Source: Acanthamoeba lenticulata (taxonomy: Eukaryota; Discosea; Longamoebia; Acanthamoebidae). Taken from it: a stretch of 64,000 bases of DNA. Positions 53,222-63,177 of the stretch are shown here, one piece after another. Under the pieces are notes generated by a model. It worked only from the letters and a program-made list of their open reading frames with translations. It was not told the DNA's origin and did no database searches. Each line of letters starts with the position of its first letter. Position 1 is the first letter of the stretch. Made by a program: the position numbers and the translations under genes. The stretch lies in NCBI GenBank assembly GCA_002179805.1, contig NAVB01000211.1:179710-243709 (forward strand), in the 5' to 3' direction.

Positions 53222-53758
53222 CTACTTGGCCAGCTGCTGCAACTCTGCCGTCTTGCTCTTGATGCGCTCGTGTGTTGCCTCCACCTCGCATGCCGCACTG
53301 TCTCGGTCTGTTGTGGGAAAACATGAGGCAAGGCATTTCAGGCTGTCTGCAAGTTCATACAGCATACCTCGCTGGACGAGACCCGCGGCCTTTTGCTTAG
53401 GCAGATGGATGAAGAAGTCGCCGGCACAGTACCACACCTTCGACTCTGCTTCGGGCCGGGCCAAATACCCTAGTGCCATCTTATTGCGCTCCTCTCGGAT
53501 CTCGTAGTTACGCAACTGCACGAGACTGGCTATGAGCTAAGGACGCCGAACTCTGCAGTGGCTTAGACGTACTGTCTTTTTCTCTGTTGCGAGGTCCTCC
53601 CTGAGTGCCTCGTACTCGATGGCCTGATCGATGGTCAGCCGTGACATAATTACGGCATCGCGCTCCCGCTCTAACTCTTCCTCTGTTTTCTTTGGCTTCG
53701 GTCGCGGCTGTGGCTGTGCGGCCTTCTTGGGAGCCCCCATCAAAAAGCCTCGCTTCAT
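53222..53758 (-). CDS. PDRG1/prefoldin-like small protein
   Basis: ATG 53758 gives MKRGFLMGAPKKAAQPQP, a basic proline-rich leader, then an alpha-helical segment KTEEELERERDAVIMSRLTI. After an intron near 53570-53540 the core is YEIREERNKMALGYLAR and VWYCAGDFFIHLPKQKAAG (53430). The latter resembles the KVWxCFGxMFIKLPK strand of p53- and DNA-damage-regulated protein 1, a prefoldin-like subunit of the R2TP/URI co-chaperone complex. A second intron near 53360-53305 leads to a terminal coiled coil, ERIKSKTAELQQLAK, TAG 53222. An in-frame ATG at 53926 exists but its peptide looks like leader sequence. Family call is moderate. Confidence 0.66.
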
Positions 53759-53893
53759 CTTCCCGTTTGAATCTTTGGGCCGGGAAAAACAACAAAGAAA
53801 ATAACGAGAATTTGACAACAAAACGGAAACGGAAGACGCAAACGTCTGATCAAACGAAACATTGACGTTGTAGTCTTGCTGATCAAACGAAAC

Positions 53894-56308
53894 ATGCAGG
53901 TGCCTCTTAGCGACTTCTGCCTGCATGAAGCCGAGAAGCGTCTTGGGATAAATCGGTGGAAATTAATCTTTCCAATCTCGTAATCTTTGCAGGTCGACGT
54001 GGCTCCGGCACCGCAAGGGATACAGTTTTTGTGCTACTTTTTCCACACGCGAGTTGATTTTCGACTTGCCGGTATGATCACTCTCTCCTTTGGCAATGCA
54101 TGACCGACGATGTGATTCACCGTGTGAGCGCTCAGAGCTGGAGTCGTTGGCACGCATTTTCAACTATCCGCTTCACTACAACAAAGAGGAACATGACCCA
54201 GAGGTAGGGTGCCCGTTTGCCTGCGTGCTCCGCCATGTTCCAAGTTCACGTGTTCATTCCTTTTGTCCTCTTGCTGCCAGCGTCCGTTCCTGATGGTCAC
54301 TCTGCCCTCGGAGAAGGCTGCCATCGACATCGCGTCTCGTGCCGTGCTCATCAAGTGCGCTCTTCTTCTTCTTCTTCTTTTTTCTGTTCTTGCTGTCCCG
54401 TCTTGACCACACCACAACCGTTTATCGTCTTCAGGGGGTTCTTTGAGAAGTGGGCCGAGGGCGAAACCTACGAAGAGCTTGTAGCTGCGCTGGACAAATA
54501 TCCCAAGGACCTAATGGTTCTGCGCCTTCGTGCCCTCGTCTGGCCGGCTGGCCTTGACGCTAATCATGTGCTCACAGGCGATCCACGGAGCGGAGGACAA
54601 GCCCTTCAAGTTTGTTGTCGATGGCTTCGGGCGAAAGCACGAGCAGGCCGAGCGGATCCAGATCATGAAGCACTTTGCCTCGCTGCCACTCCTGGGTGCG
54701 TGTGCTTCTCCCGGATGCTGTCTTTTGCTTTTGCTTGCTTTGGTGGCTCAAGGAGGCCCACGCCAACCAGGCAAGATCAACCTCGACGCGCCTGCCAACA
54801 AGTTCTGGATTATGGAGGACATCGGAAACAATGCGCCTAAGGGCACTCCGCCGCGCAAGATCTACTTTGCGCGCCAGGTTGGCACCTTCCCGGCCAGCAC
54901 AACGCGCCATGACGCAGTTCGGACCTCGAGCTTACTCCCCTCCTTCTTCCACGTTCCTTTAGATCGCAGAGGGCCAGGGGCGAATCGCCATCGACACCTA
55001 CTCGCTCAAGAAGCGAGGCTACCTGGGCACCACATCCATGGGCAGCGAGTGGTCGCTCCTGATGGCCAACCAGGCCCTGGCCCGACCGGACGTCTTCGTG
55101 TTTGATCCCTTTGTGGGCACCGGTGCGCAACCGTCACCCACATGCCGTTGCGCCACTCTTGTGAGTGGAGCGCTCACACATCAGCCGCTTGTCCTTCACA
55201 GGCAGCGTTCTGATCGGTTGCGCGCATTTCGGGGCGATCACAATCGGCGGCGACATCGACCCGCGCGTGCTGCGGGGCGACACCAAGCTCAACCAGCAGT
55301 ACACCGGTTCGTTGTACAACGCTGGCCACGACGGCTTCGGCTTGGTTTCGCGTGACCGCAGCTAATCGTCTTTACCTCGGCCGCTTCTGCCGCAGACGGA
55401 TCAACCAACATTTTTACCAACTTTGCGCAGTACAAGATGTCGAGTCGCCTGCTGGACCTGGTGGCCTGCGACAGCTCGCGCCCCTGCTGGCGGCGCAACG
55501 CGCAGTGGTATGACGCCATCATCGGCGATCGTACGTTTGTCACCTTCCCCCGACCCTCCCAAGAAGATGATTTGCGTAAGCCCCTAACAGCGCGAGCCCT
55601 TGGCGCGTGCAGCTCCGTATGGCGTGCGAGCCGGCGCGCGCAAGATCGGCAAAAAGGTCAAGCGACAGGTCAAGGAGGCTCGCGTTGACCTGTACGCTCT
55701 CCCTTTCTCTTTTCCACTTAATGGCCATTCGCGCAGCATAAGATGACGGGCTGCTGACCGACCTACACCTCAGGGATCTACCGCACATCCCACAGTCGGT
55801 GCCGTATGACGTGCCGGATGTGCTTCGGGATCTGCTCGTCTTTGCCGCCCAGACGCTGGTGATTGGCGGGCGCCTGGTCTACTGGCTGCCAACCACCGAC
55901 CAGTAATTACGCTCGCTTTCCCCTCCCGAGAGACTCACCCCAGAATATACTCAACTCAACGTCCCTGTTTGGTGTTCAGGTACAAGGACAGCGACGTGCC
56001 GCTGCACCCCTGCCTCAAGCTGCTGGCCAATTCGGAGCATGTGATATCCATGCGCTTGCGACGACGACTCATCACGATGGAGAAGATCCTGCCCTTTGAC
56101 CCGGCCCTCCACTCGGACGTTGCTGTACGTCAACTTGCCCCCCCCCCAAATTTCGTGTTGCCTTTGGTTGACCCGAGGTGCCTGTGTGTAGATCACCTAC
56201 GGCGAGGAGGAGACGCCGGCCCACGCACACGTCTCGGACTACTTCCTCAAGCGCAAACAGTTTGCTGAAGATAAAACGGCTGGTGACAAGGAGGAAGCAG
56301 AGGAGTAG
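53894..56308 (+). CDS. TRMT11: tRNA (guanine-10-N2)-methyltransferase catalytic subunit
   Basis: Methylates G10 of tRNAs together with TRMT112. The proposed first exon is just ATGCAG (53894-53899); intron 53900-53992 joins into VDVAPAPQGIQFLCYFFHTR and then, across the next intron, VDFRLAELESLARIFNYPLH, the typical THUMP-like start. Further blocks: PFKFVVDGFGRKHEQAERI (54600), GRIAIDTYSLKKRGYLGTTS (54985), the SAM-binding VFDPFVGTGSVLIGCAHFGA (55100-55225), GGDIDPRVLRGD and the catalytic IIGDPPYGVRAGARK (55520-55640). The C-terminal YFLKRKQFAED leads to an acidic end, TAG 56306-56308. About ten introns, one with a C-run (56138-56147). It starts only 136 bp from the divergent PDRG1-like ATG. 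Confidence 0.92.
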
Positions 56309-56729
56309 CTGTTTTGTGTTTTTGTGTTACCCTTTCCGTATCATTTCGCTGGCCACTGAAGAATGCGTTGTTCTCTCTTCGCTTACTTGCTTCCCGCAAG
56401 CCCAACACCCATGCTTCCTATTCCTTGGTCTGGCCCCAATCGCTTCCCCAGGTGCCAACGCGCGAGCAAATCTGCTGAGACTGCTGACGACGAACCGGAT
56501 CAGCAGCCAAGTGGCTGCACTCTTCTTGGAGGTGCTCGTTCCCGGTACCCGGAGTTTGGATATTTATTTATTTATTTTATGGAAGGCTTATCTCATTGGG
56601 CCAGTAAGTCGCATGAAAATCGCCGGATAATTCTGGTAAAACAGTCTGGTGCTGCGGCTGTCCTCCTCCTCGCGGTCATCGTCAGCCCAGGTGGCCACCT
56701 GGGGCTGAGCTCCACTTCGAACTGCAGAG
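56309..56729 (+). other. Spacer upstream of the P450 gene
   Basis: Frames here are shadows with no motif. It includes an AT-rich stretch (TTTATTTATTTATTTTATGG, 56560-56582) that might lie in the P450 leader. No TATA box at a normal distance. Confidence 0.4.
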
Positions 56730-58841
56730 ATGAAGCCGCTCACACCCTCCTACTACTCCAGGAAGTGGGCCAATAAGCGCGCCACCAACCGCTATCGTGA
56801 GACAGACCATGTCGCTCTTGCTCCTCCTTCCTTGGAGCAGGCACTCGACGAGAAGAACGTAGATGGCACGTCTTCCCCACCGTTCTCCAGTTCTCGGGCG
56901 AAAGAAGAAAGCGCTTCGTCGTCAGCTTGGCCACTCGACCAGCGCAAGCCCGCCCTTCCTCCAGGGAGCTTTGTCGGCGAGCACCTCGCCCTGCGCCATC
57001 GCGAAGGCTATCAATTCACCCTCAACCGAGTCCATAGGTACTCTAGTCCAACACCTGTACTACTTAGGCGAACCACTTCATTCGGGCTCAACCCCGTGAG
57101 ATGTCCGTCTTATCAGATACCTGTCCCACATCTTCACGTCCCATCTGTACGGCGAACCCTGCATCGTCATTGCCGGGGCCGACGAGGCCAGGCTCTTCTA
57201 TGACGACGACCGCATCATCCGCGAGAACGCCTTTCGTAAGCGCTCTGCTCCTTTGAAGCTTTGTGCTACCTCGAGATGAGAGGGACGAACCGCTCACGCG
57301 AATTTGTTGCGTGTGACAGCGGGCTTCATGCGCAAAGCCCTACTGGGCGCCGGAACGGCAGCCATGCTCGACGGTAGCGCGCACCGCCAGCGCAAGGCCC
57401 TGCTCATGTCCTGCTTCACCGAGGGTCGCTTGGCCGCATATCTGCGGCTATGGAGCACCATCCTCGACGCCTATGCCGCCAGGTGGGAGGAGCTGCAGAG
57501 CTTCAGCTTTGGGGGTCAGCTGACGCGCTTGTTTGCCGAGTTTGCGCTGGCCTCTGTGCTGGGCGAGCGCAACGTGGAATCGAGGCGACTTGCCAAGCTC
57601 ACGCGCAAGCTGAAGCGCGTGATCAAGGCCAGCGAGGCCATGCCGCTCAACGTCCCGGGCATGGGCCTGTGGCGGTCCAACATGGCCCGCCGCCACCTCG
57701 AACGCGTCGCGCTCGAGGCAGTTCGCCGCGAGCGCACGCGACAAGAGTCCGCCGCCGCCACCGAGTCCGCGACAGACGAGTGCCCAATGGTCCGCATCAT
57801 GGCCCACGCGACCGACGCCGAGGGAATTCTTCTCGACGAGAAGGTCGTAGCTTCAGAACTGACCAACATGCTCGTGCACACAACAGCCAACGGTACTCGC
57901 CAGCGAGACCACCTCGGCAACCTCTTCACGTGCTGTGTCTTACAACGCGATCTCTATCAGCGTACGTGGCCGTATGGCTCATCCACGCCTTCCACGAGAA
58001 CCCGCATGTGTACAACAGCGTGCAGGCCGAAGTGGAGTTTGTGCATCGGTCGCACCGGGTGGAGCCCTACCACGGCAAGACGTGCTTCCTCGACCGACTG
58101 ACCTACACAGAGTGTGTGGTGCGCGAAGTCCAGCGCTACTATCCCATCCTCCCCTTCATTGCCGGGCGGGTCCGGCGCTCGTTCGACTACGCCGGCCTCC
58201 TCTTTCCTCAGGGCTACCTCGTCCTGCTCGCCGTTCCGGCGATTCACCTGGACGGCCGGGTTTGGCGCGAGCCCAGCGCCTTCAATCCGGCCCGGTTCGA
58301 GAACGAGGAGCACCGCACGACGGTCGACGAGCGCTACACCACCGTGCTGCACGGTGGCGGCGATGATCCGGCGATGAGCCACCGATGCCCTGGCGAGCAC
58401 CTGTCGTTGCTTTTGCTCAAGTCTCTCGCGGCGCTGTTGGCCAAGGACTACACGTGGCACTGGGTCACGCCCCAGATCCTGAGCTACTCGCTGCTTAACA
58501 CGCCGCCGACACCCATGGGCGGGATGTCGGTGGACAGCTTTGCTAAAACGGCCGTCCCACCGCCTGCCCCCAACGAACAAGAGGAGACGACGCCGCCGCC
58601 GGCCAGCAGCAGCCCCGCCCAGTCGGAGGTGGGACAGAACGAGAAAGACGTTCCTCGCACGGGGACCGTGGATGACCTGAACGGCATCAACGCAGCTGGC
58701 GCCCCACCGGCGACCGAGGTGGGCGACACTCGCGGGGGCAAGAGGCGGTCATCAGAGCAGATCGAGCCGCCGCTCCTGCGGCCATTCACTTGCCCGTTCG
58801 GCTACGATCGCGCTCCGACCACGCCCTCTCGTCCCCAGTGA
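56730..58841 (+). CDS. CYP152-like cytochrome P450 (fatty-acid peroxygenase type)
   Basis: ATG 56730 (MKPLTPSYYSRKWANKRATN) and a Ser-rich leader precede the P450 fold. Joined exons give EPCIVIAGADEARLFYDDDR and LLGAGTAAMLDGSAHRQRKA, both close in pattern to CYP152 peroxygenases. The I-helix, joined in phase over the intron 57894-57960, reads LTNMLVHTTANAYVAVWLIH. The ExxR is in CVVREVQRYYPILPF (58115). The heme-ligand loop is LHGGGDDPAMSHRCPGEHLS (58345), like the GGGD...HRCxGE loop of CYP152. CYP152 members use H2O2 and bind the fatty-acid carboxylate with an Arg-Pro pair in the I-helix; here that position reads Val-His. No membrane anchor is evident. The ~110-residue Pro/Ser/Glu-rich C-terminal tail (58500-58841) is not part of the fold. 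Five exons. Confidence 0.88.
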
Positions 58842-59891
58842 CTTGGTTTGTCGTGATCCGCCAATGGAACACACTTGTTTACAGAGACAAAAATGATTGG
58901 CACAACAAATGACTCGAGAGATCACATGATGAGCGGCGGAAGAAGAGCCGAAGAGGCAGAAGTTGACGCTCCGCACAAGGTGGAAGACCGCTGGACGGTG
59001 ATGACAGTCCAGCCCCAGGCCGAGAGGACGTTGCCGCCATTGGCTTGGTCGATCCGGTAGGCGAACTCTGAGTCCTCGACGCCGTTGAACGTGAAGACTC
59101 CCGACTGCACGCTGGGAAGCGATTCTTCCTTCGCGTCCTGGCCTGGCGCGTCTGGCGCGTTTACAAGTCCCGCAGGACCCTCCAGTCATGGCTGCTCTCG
59201 CACGAGGACGGCTAGTTGATCTCGGCCGAGATGGCCTCGGCCAAGCTGCTCAACCTCATCCACCTGACCGTAATCGGCGCCCACCTGACCTGATGATGGC
59301 CGCCCTACACGACTTCCCGCTGTGCAACGAGGTCAACCAGCTCATGAGCGAGATGCCGAAGACTACTACAGCAACAAAGCTGGCTCGAGCATCTCGAGCC
59401 ATACCATGTACCTCCACGTGCAACAGCCTGTGGAACGATGGCAGTGGCCAGAGGCCTTGGTAGACCGCCTCTTTGTACGTTCTCTTCTGCTTTTGTGTCG
59501 ACACTTCTTCCCCCAAAACAGTGTCTCCCTTTCGAACAGGGTCTCCCTTCTTCTTTTTCCTTCTTCCTTTCGACCAAGCCAGCATGGAGCTAAAGACAAT
59601 AACCCTCTACGTTGGGGAAACTGCATACACTCTTGACGTGACTGTCCCCAATTCGTCTTCAGATGCCTTCGCCTTGCTGTGCAAAACTCTCTGGACAACC
59701 GAATGCCCTTAATTTTTTTTTAATAATTTGAGTAATGGGCTGCTTGGCCCCGTGCAACGCATTTACAAAAGTGTGTAGGTGTCCTTTTCACCACGACATG
59801 CAAGCGCTTGCGGGGGTGGTTCGTTGTCGCCCTCCATGTGTTTAGCTCAATACGTATCGTCATTTTCGTTTTAACTTCTGTACAGGCCGCC
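58842..59891. other. Degenerate patch with gene fragments
   Basis: Minus strand 58922-59170 reads protein-like text (VQSGVFTFNGVEDSEFAYRI, NVLSAWGWTVITVQRSSTLC) ending at TGA 58922-58924, but the frame lacks an ATG and is closed by a stop near 59188. Plus strand 59100-59470 shows segments in alternating frames (AWRVWRVYKSRRTLQSWLLS, AEMASAKLLNLIHLTVIGAH, DFPLCNEVNQLMSEM, then EDYYSNKAGSSIS) broken by stops, as in a decayed gene. A 42-codon plus ORF starts at 59584 (MELKTITLYVGETAYTLDVT); it could be a short upstream exon. None can be assigned to a family. Confidence 0.4.
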
Positions 59892-62612
59892 ATGATCCCG
59901 ACCTGGCTGACGCCGGTCGCAGATCCACAATCGCTTGCATTTGATAAGTTGAAGATGAGCGAGGAATTTACCGAACTCAATTCTGGCCATAATGCCACCA
60001 TAATGAAGCAACTCTCGCCGGTTCTTGCGCCCCTCAGGTAACCTTCCCCCCCCCTCCTTCTTTGCACATTCTTGTTGAACGTTTCTTGGTTGGCCGCGCC
60101 CAGTCCGCATATTGGCGAGGCACCACCACCAAGTCCTCAGCCGGGGACCTCGTCGCCGCCATCCGGACGGCCCCAGGCGTGGCCCACCAAGACGGGCAAG
60201 CGCAGGGGCAACAGCAGCAGCGGAAGCGGTTTCAAGACGGTGTCACTGCCCAAGAGCCCGGCCGTCTCGCATGTCCACTCGACCCTCTTGCTGGACCACA
60301 GGTGCGGCGTCCCAGGCCCTTGGGGGGGGGGGGGAAGCCGCTCATCAGCTTGCTGGTTGACACTGGCGATGTCTGGACCAGCATCATGCCTCTCGGCGGC
60401 CAGGACGTGCTCATCCTCAATGAGAAGAAGAAGCGCAAGAAGGCCGGCACCGCCAGCGGGCGTAAGGCTTCGGCAGGCAACAAGAAGAAGAAGCAGGCCC
60501 CTGAAGAAGCGGAAGCCGAAGGGGAGGAACAAGAAGAAGCGAGGGTTAACGAGACTCCGAAGGTCCTCTACGTAGCGACACGGAATCCCACCAACGCCCT
60601 GTTCACGGTGGTCGAGCTGGACCGCTCCGGCAAGGAAGTCGAGAATCGACAAGCCATCATCCATCATAGAGGCAATGGTCAATACGCGGTCAGTGTACAC
60701 CTGACATTCCCTCTTTTGTGGCCTCAATCTCACCTTTTCTCCTCGCCACCGCACTTCCTGCTGGTCGTCGTCGTCGTCATGTTCCAGGTGGACCTCGACC
60801 TGAGCTTGAACAAGAGCATCGTCAAAGTGATCCGCATGAGGCTCCTGGACCGGCAGACCAGGGCCGTGGTCGCGCAGTACGACTGGTCCTACATCGTCCA
60901 CAGCAAGAGCACACAGCGCCCGGACATGTTCTTCCGCTTGGCCATGTACGAGGTGCAGCAACAACCGGTACGCTCCTCTTTCCTCGCTTCGCTTCAACGC
61001 GCCTTTCATTGCGCTTGTCTTGGGGGGCGGTGAGAGCTCACCTGGGCGCGGTGGCCCTTGAGAGTAGACATGGCCCGTCGTGTGGGGGTGGATACGCCAC
61101 TTCCTCGAGAAGCGCTGCTACCGCGAGCTGACGGGCAAGCAGACGGCGGAGCCAGACATGCGGCCTCTGCCCACGGAGGACCAGATCCGGCGCATCCACC
61201 GGATCACGCTCAACGAAACCATTAGCGAAGAGAAGTTCCAGCATCTGGTTGATTGGTGCAACGCGTTCTATAGCCTCTTCAGCTGCTCCTACGTACGCGA
61301 CGGGCTTCTTTTGAATCAATTTGATTCTTTTTTTTCTTTTTTTTTTCTTTTTGTTTAGAAATTGTGTAATGAATGTAAATTCTCTCATGGCAGGTGCAAG
61401 ATATGATGGACTTGACTTTCGACAACACCGCCATCAATGGGCCGGACATAGAGGGCCAAACCACGAGGGCCACCATGCTCCACTTTGTGGCGCCGGAGGA
61501 AGTCGAGTCGCTCCTGCGTGCGGCCTCGCAAGACACCGGACGGCCTGTCCTCCTGCTGCGTTTTTCGTCACAGGTGCGCCCCACCCTATTGCGGTGATGT
61601 CCCTCTCTCCACAAGCGGATGTTCTCAGAGCTCTCTTCTCTTCTCTTCTTTCTTTTCTTCTTTCTTCTCTCTTTATGGGCCGCAGCCGGACAAGCTGGCC
61701 TTGTACGTGTTCAACGACAAGCTAAAGTCCACCGCGGTTGACCTGGCCAACTGCCACTCGGAGCGGGCGCTGCGCAAGTCCTTTGCGCAGCTCATTGGTA
61801 CGCGCATCACAAGTGGCGTGTAGACCGAGAGAGGCGAAAGTGACTATTTTGTTGACCCAACGCATGGACAGAGCTGCTGGAGCGGCTCGGGCGAACCAAT
61901 ACGCTGGCGCTGCTGGCCAGGATCGATTCGCGCTCCGCCGACTTGCCCATGGGCGCGCCGACGCTGACCTGCAGCGTCGATGTGCTGGTTCAGGTGATCA
62001 AGGGCTTCAAGTGCATGAAGGAGACCATCCCGCGCAAGCCCGATGGCTACGATACCAACACCCAGTTTGTCCTCTCTGGCGAGATGTCTGGTACCAGCCT
62101 GTCCGCCTTCCTGCTTGCTTGACTCCTCGCCGTCGTCTGCGCTGTTGACACGGCCCACGCGATCAGGTCCGTCCAAGCGCAAGAATCGGTCGATGGACTC
62201 CCCGTCGGGCTTACGTTATGCGCGGACGCCCTCGCCGGTGAGCAACCACGAGGATGAGGTGATCGAGCAAGAGGGTGTCATCACCCCGATGGTGTGTCCG
62301 GCGGCTACGCCGCAGCTGTCGTTCGAGGCCGTGGTGCACAGCTTGTTCAATCAAGCCACCGTACGTGTAACCCCGGAAAGGCTCTCCACGCTCCAAGAAG
62401 AGTGGCTAACGCAGCTCATGCAGGCGAACGATGATGTGGGCCTGGCGCTGCTGCATCTCCTCAAGTGCAAATACGAGCTGCCTTATGATGCCGGGGAGCC
62501 CAGCGAGGGACTCCAACTGAACGACCAACTGATGGACCTCCCGATCGAGATGATCGACGACTATGACGGGCGTCCACGGGAGGACGGTGGTGTAGTGAAG
62601 AGCTTTTGGTAA
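59892..62612 (+). CDS. SH2-like domain protein, possibly STAT-related transcription factor
   Basis: ATG 59892 gives MIPTWLTPVADPQSLAFDKL, then a Pro/Ser/Gly-rich disordered part. A Lys-rich segment (60420-60500) precedes a beta-rich domain: KVLYVATRNPTNALFTVVEL, RGNGQYAVDLDLSLNKSIVK and AVVAQYDWSYIVHSKS. Helical text follows (EEKFQHLVDWCNAFYSLFS), then an SH2-like core, TMLHFVAPEEVESLL and GRPVLLLRFSSQPDKLALYV (61470-61720), where LLRFS matches the Arg-bearing strand of STAT-type SH2 domains. Order beta-rich DNA-binding-like domain, helical linker, SH2 is STAT-like; the family link is inference. The frame is kept at 60302-60348 only by assuming a 47-nt intron carrying a 13-G run. Ends GGVVKSFW, TAA at 62610-62612. 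Confidence 0.62.
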
Positions 62613-62694
62613 CGGTCTTGCAAGTGCCAAGGAGGGTATTAACGCAAAATGAAAAATGAGATTTTATGAGCCTTTATTTGGCACATGAGACAAG

Positions 62695-63177
62695 ATGGCG
62701 ACGCAGGTGGATGAAGACGAAAAGGAGCCGGGGGAGAAGGGTCTGCTGCGCTCAAGACGGAACGAGCCGAGAAGAAAGAGAGCTGAAATTATCAGCGAGC
62801 CTCCAAGGAACAACCTACTGGACGTCTCTCCAGATAACTCCAGCAGTGAAGAGGAGGAGGGAGAATTGATTTTTCTCGAGGGGGATGAAGTGGCATACGT
62901 AAAGAAGATCTACAATAGGGAGAGCATACGCATGGCTTGCCCCGAGGCAACCAACCGACTCGCAGAGATGCTGCGGGAAGTCAAGAAGAGCGAAGGGCAA
63001 CAAAAAGAACGAAAGCGACGCTCAGCAGATAACAGCTCTGCGACCTCGCGCCTGCCCGCACGGACAACTGGTTCTGCACCTTCGTCACCATTCCCGCCAC
63101 CTCGTGCGTGGGTAAGGGGGGAGATGCCCCGCCGAGGCATCACCTTTATGCACAGTGGACCCACAACCACAAACTAA
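62695..63177 (+). CDS. Small charged hypothetical protein
   Basis: Single frame of 160 codons, ATG 62695 (MATQVDEDEKEPGEKGLLRS). It is rich in Glu, Lys, Arg and Ser. One ordered piece is GELIFLEGDEVAYVKKIYNR followed by ACPEATNRLAEMLREVKKSE; the tail is Ser/Pro/Arg-rich and ends SGPTTTN. Same strand as the SH2-like gene, only 82 bp downstream. No family recognised. Codon bias is weaker than in the large genes. Confidence 0.5.
   Translation: MATQVDEDEKEPGEKGLLRSRRNEPRRKRAEIISEPPRNNLLDVSPDNSSSEEEEGELIFLEGDEVAYVKKIYNRESIRMACPEATNRLAEMLREVKKSEGQQKERKRRSADNSSATSRLPARTTGSAPSSPFPPPRAWVRGEMPRRGITFMHSGPTTTN

Noticed and set aside
53145..53507. 120-codon plus-strand frame
   Set aside because: Antisense to the PDRG1-like gene and lacking codon bias.
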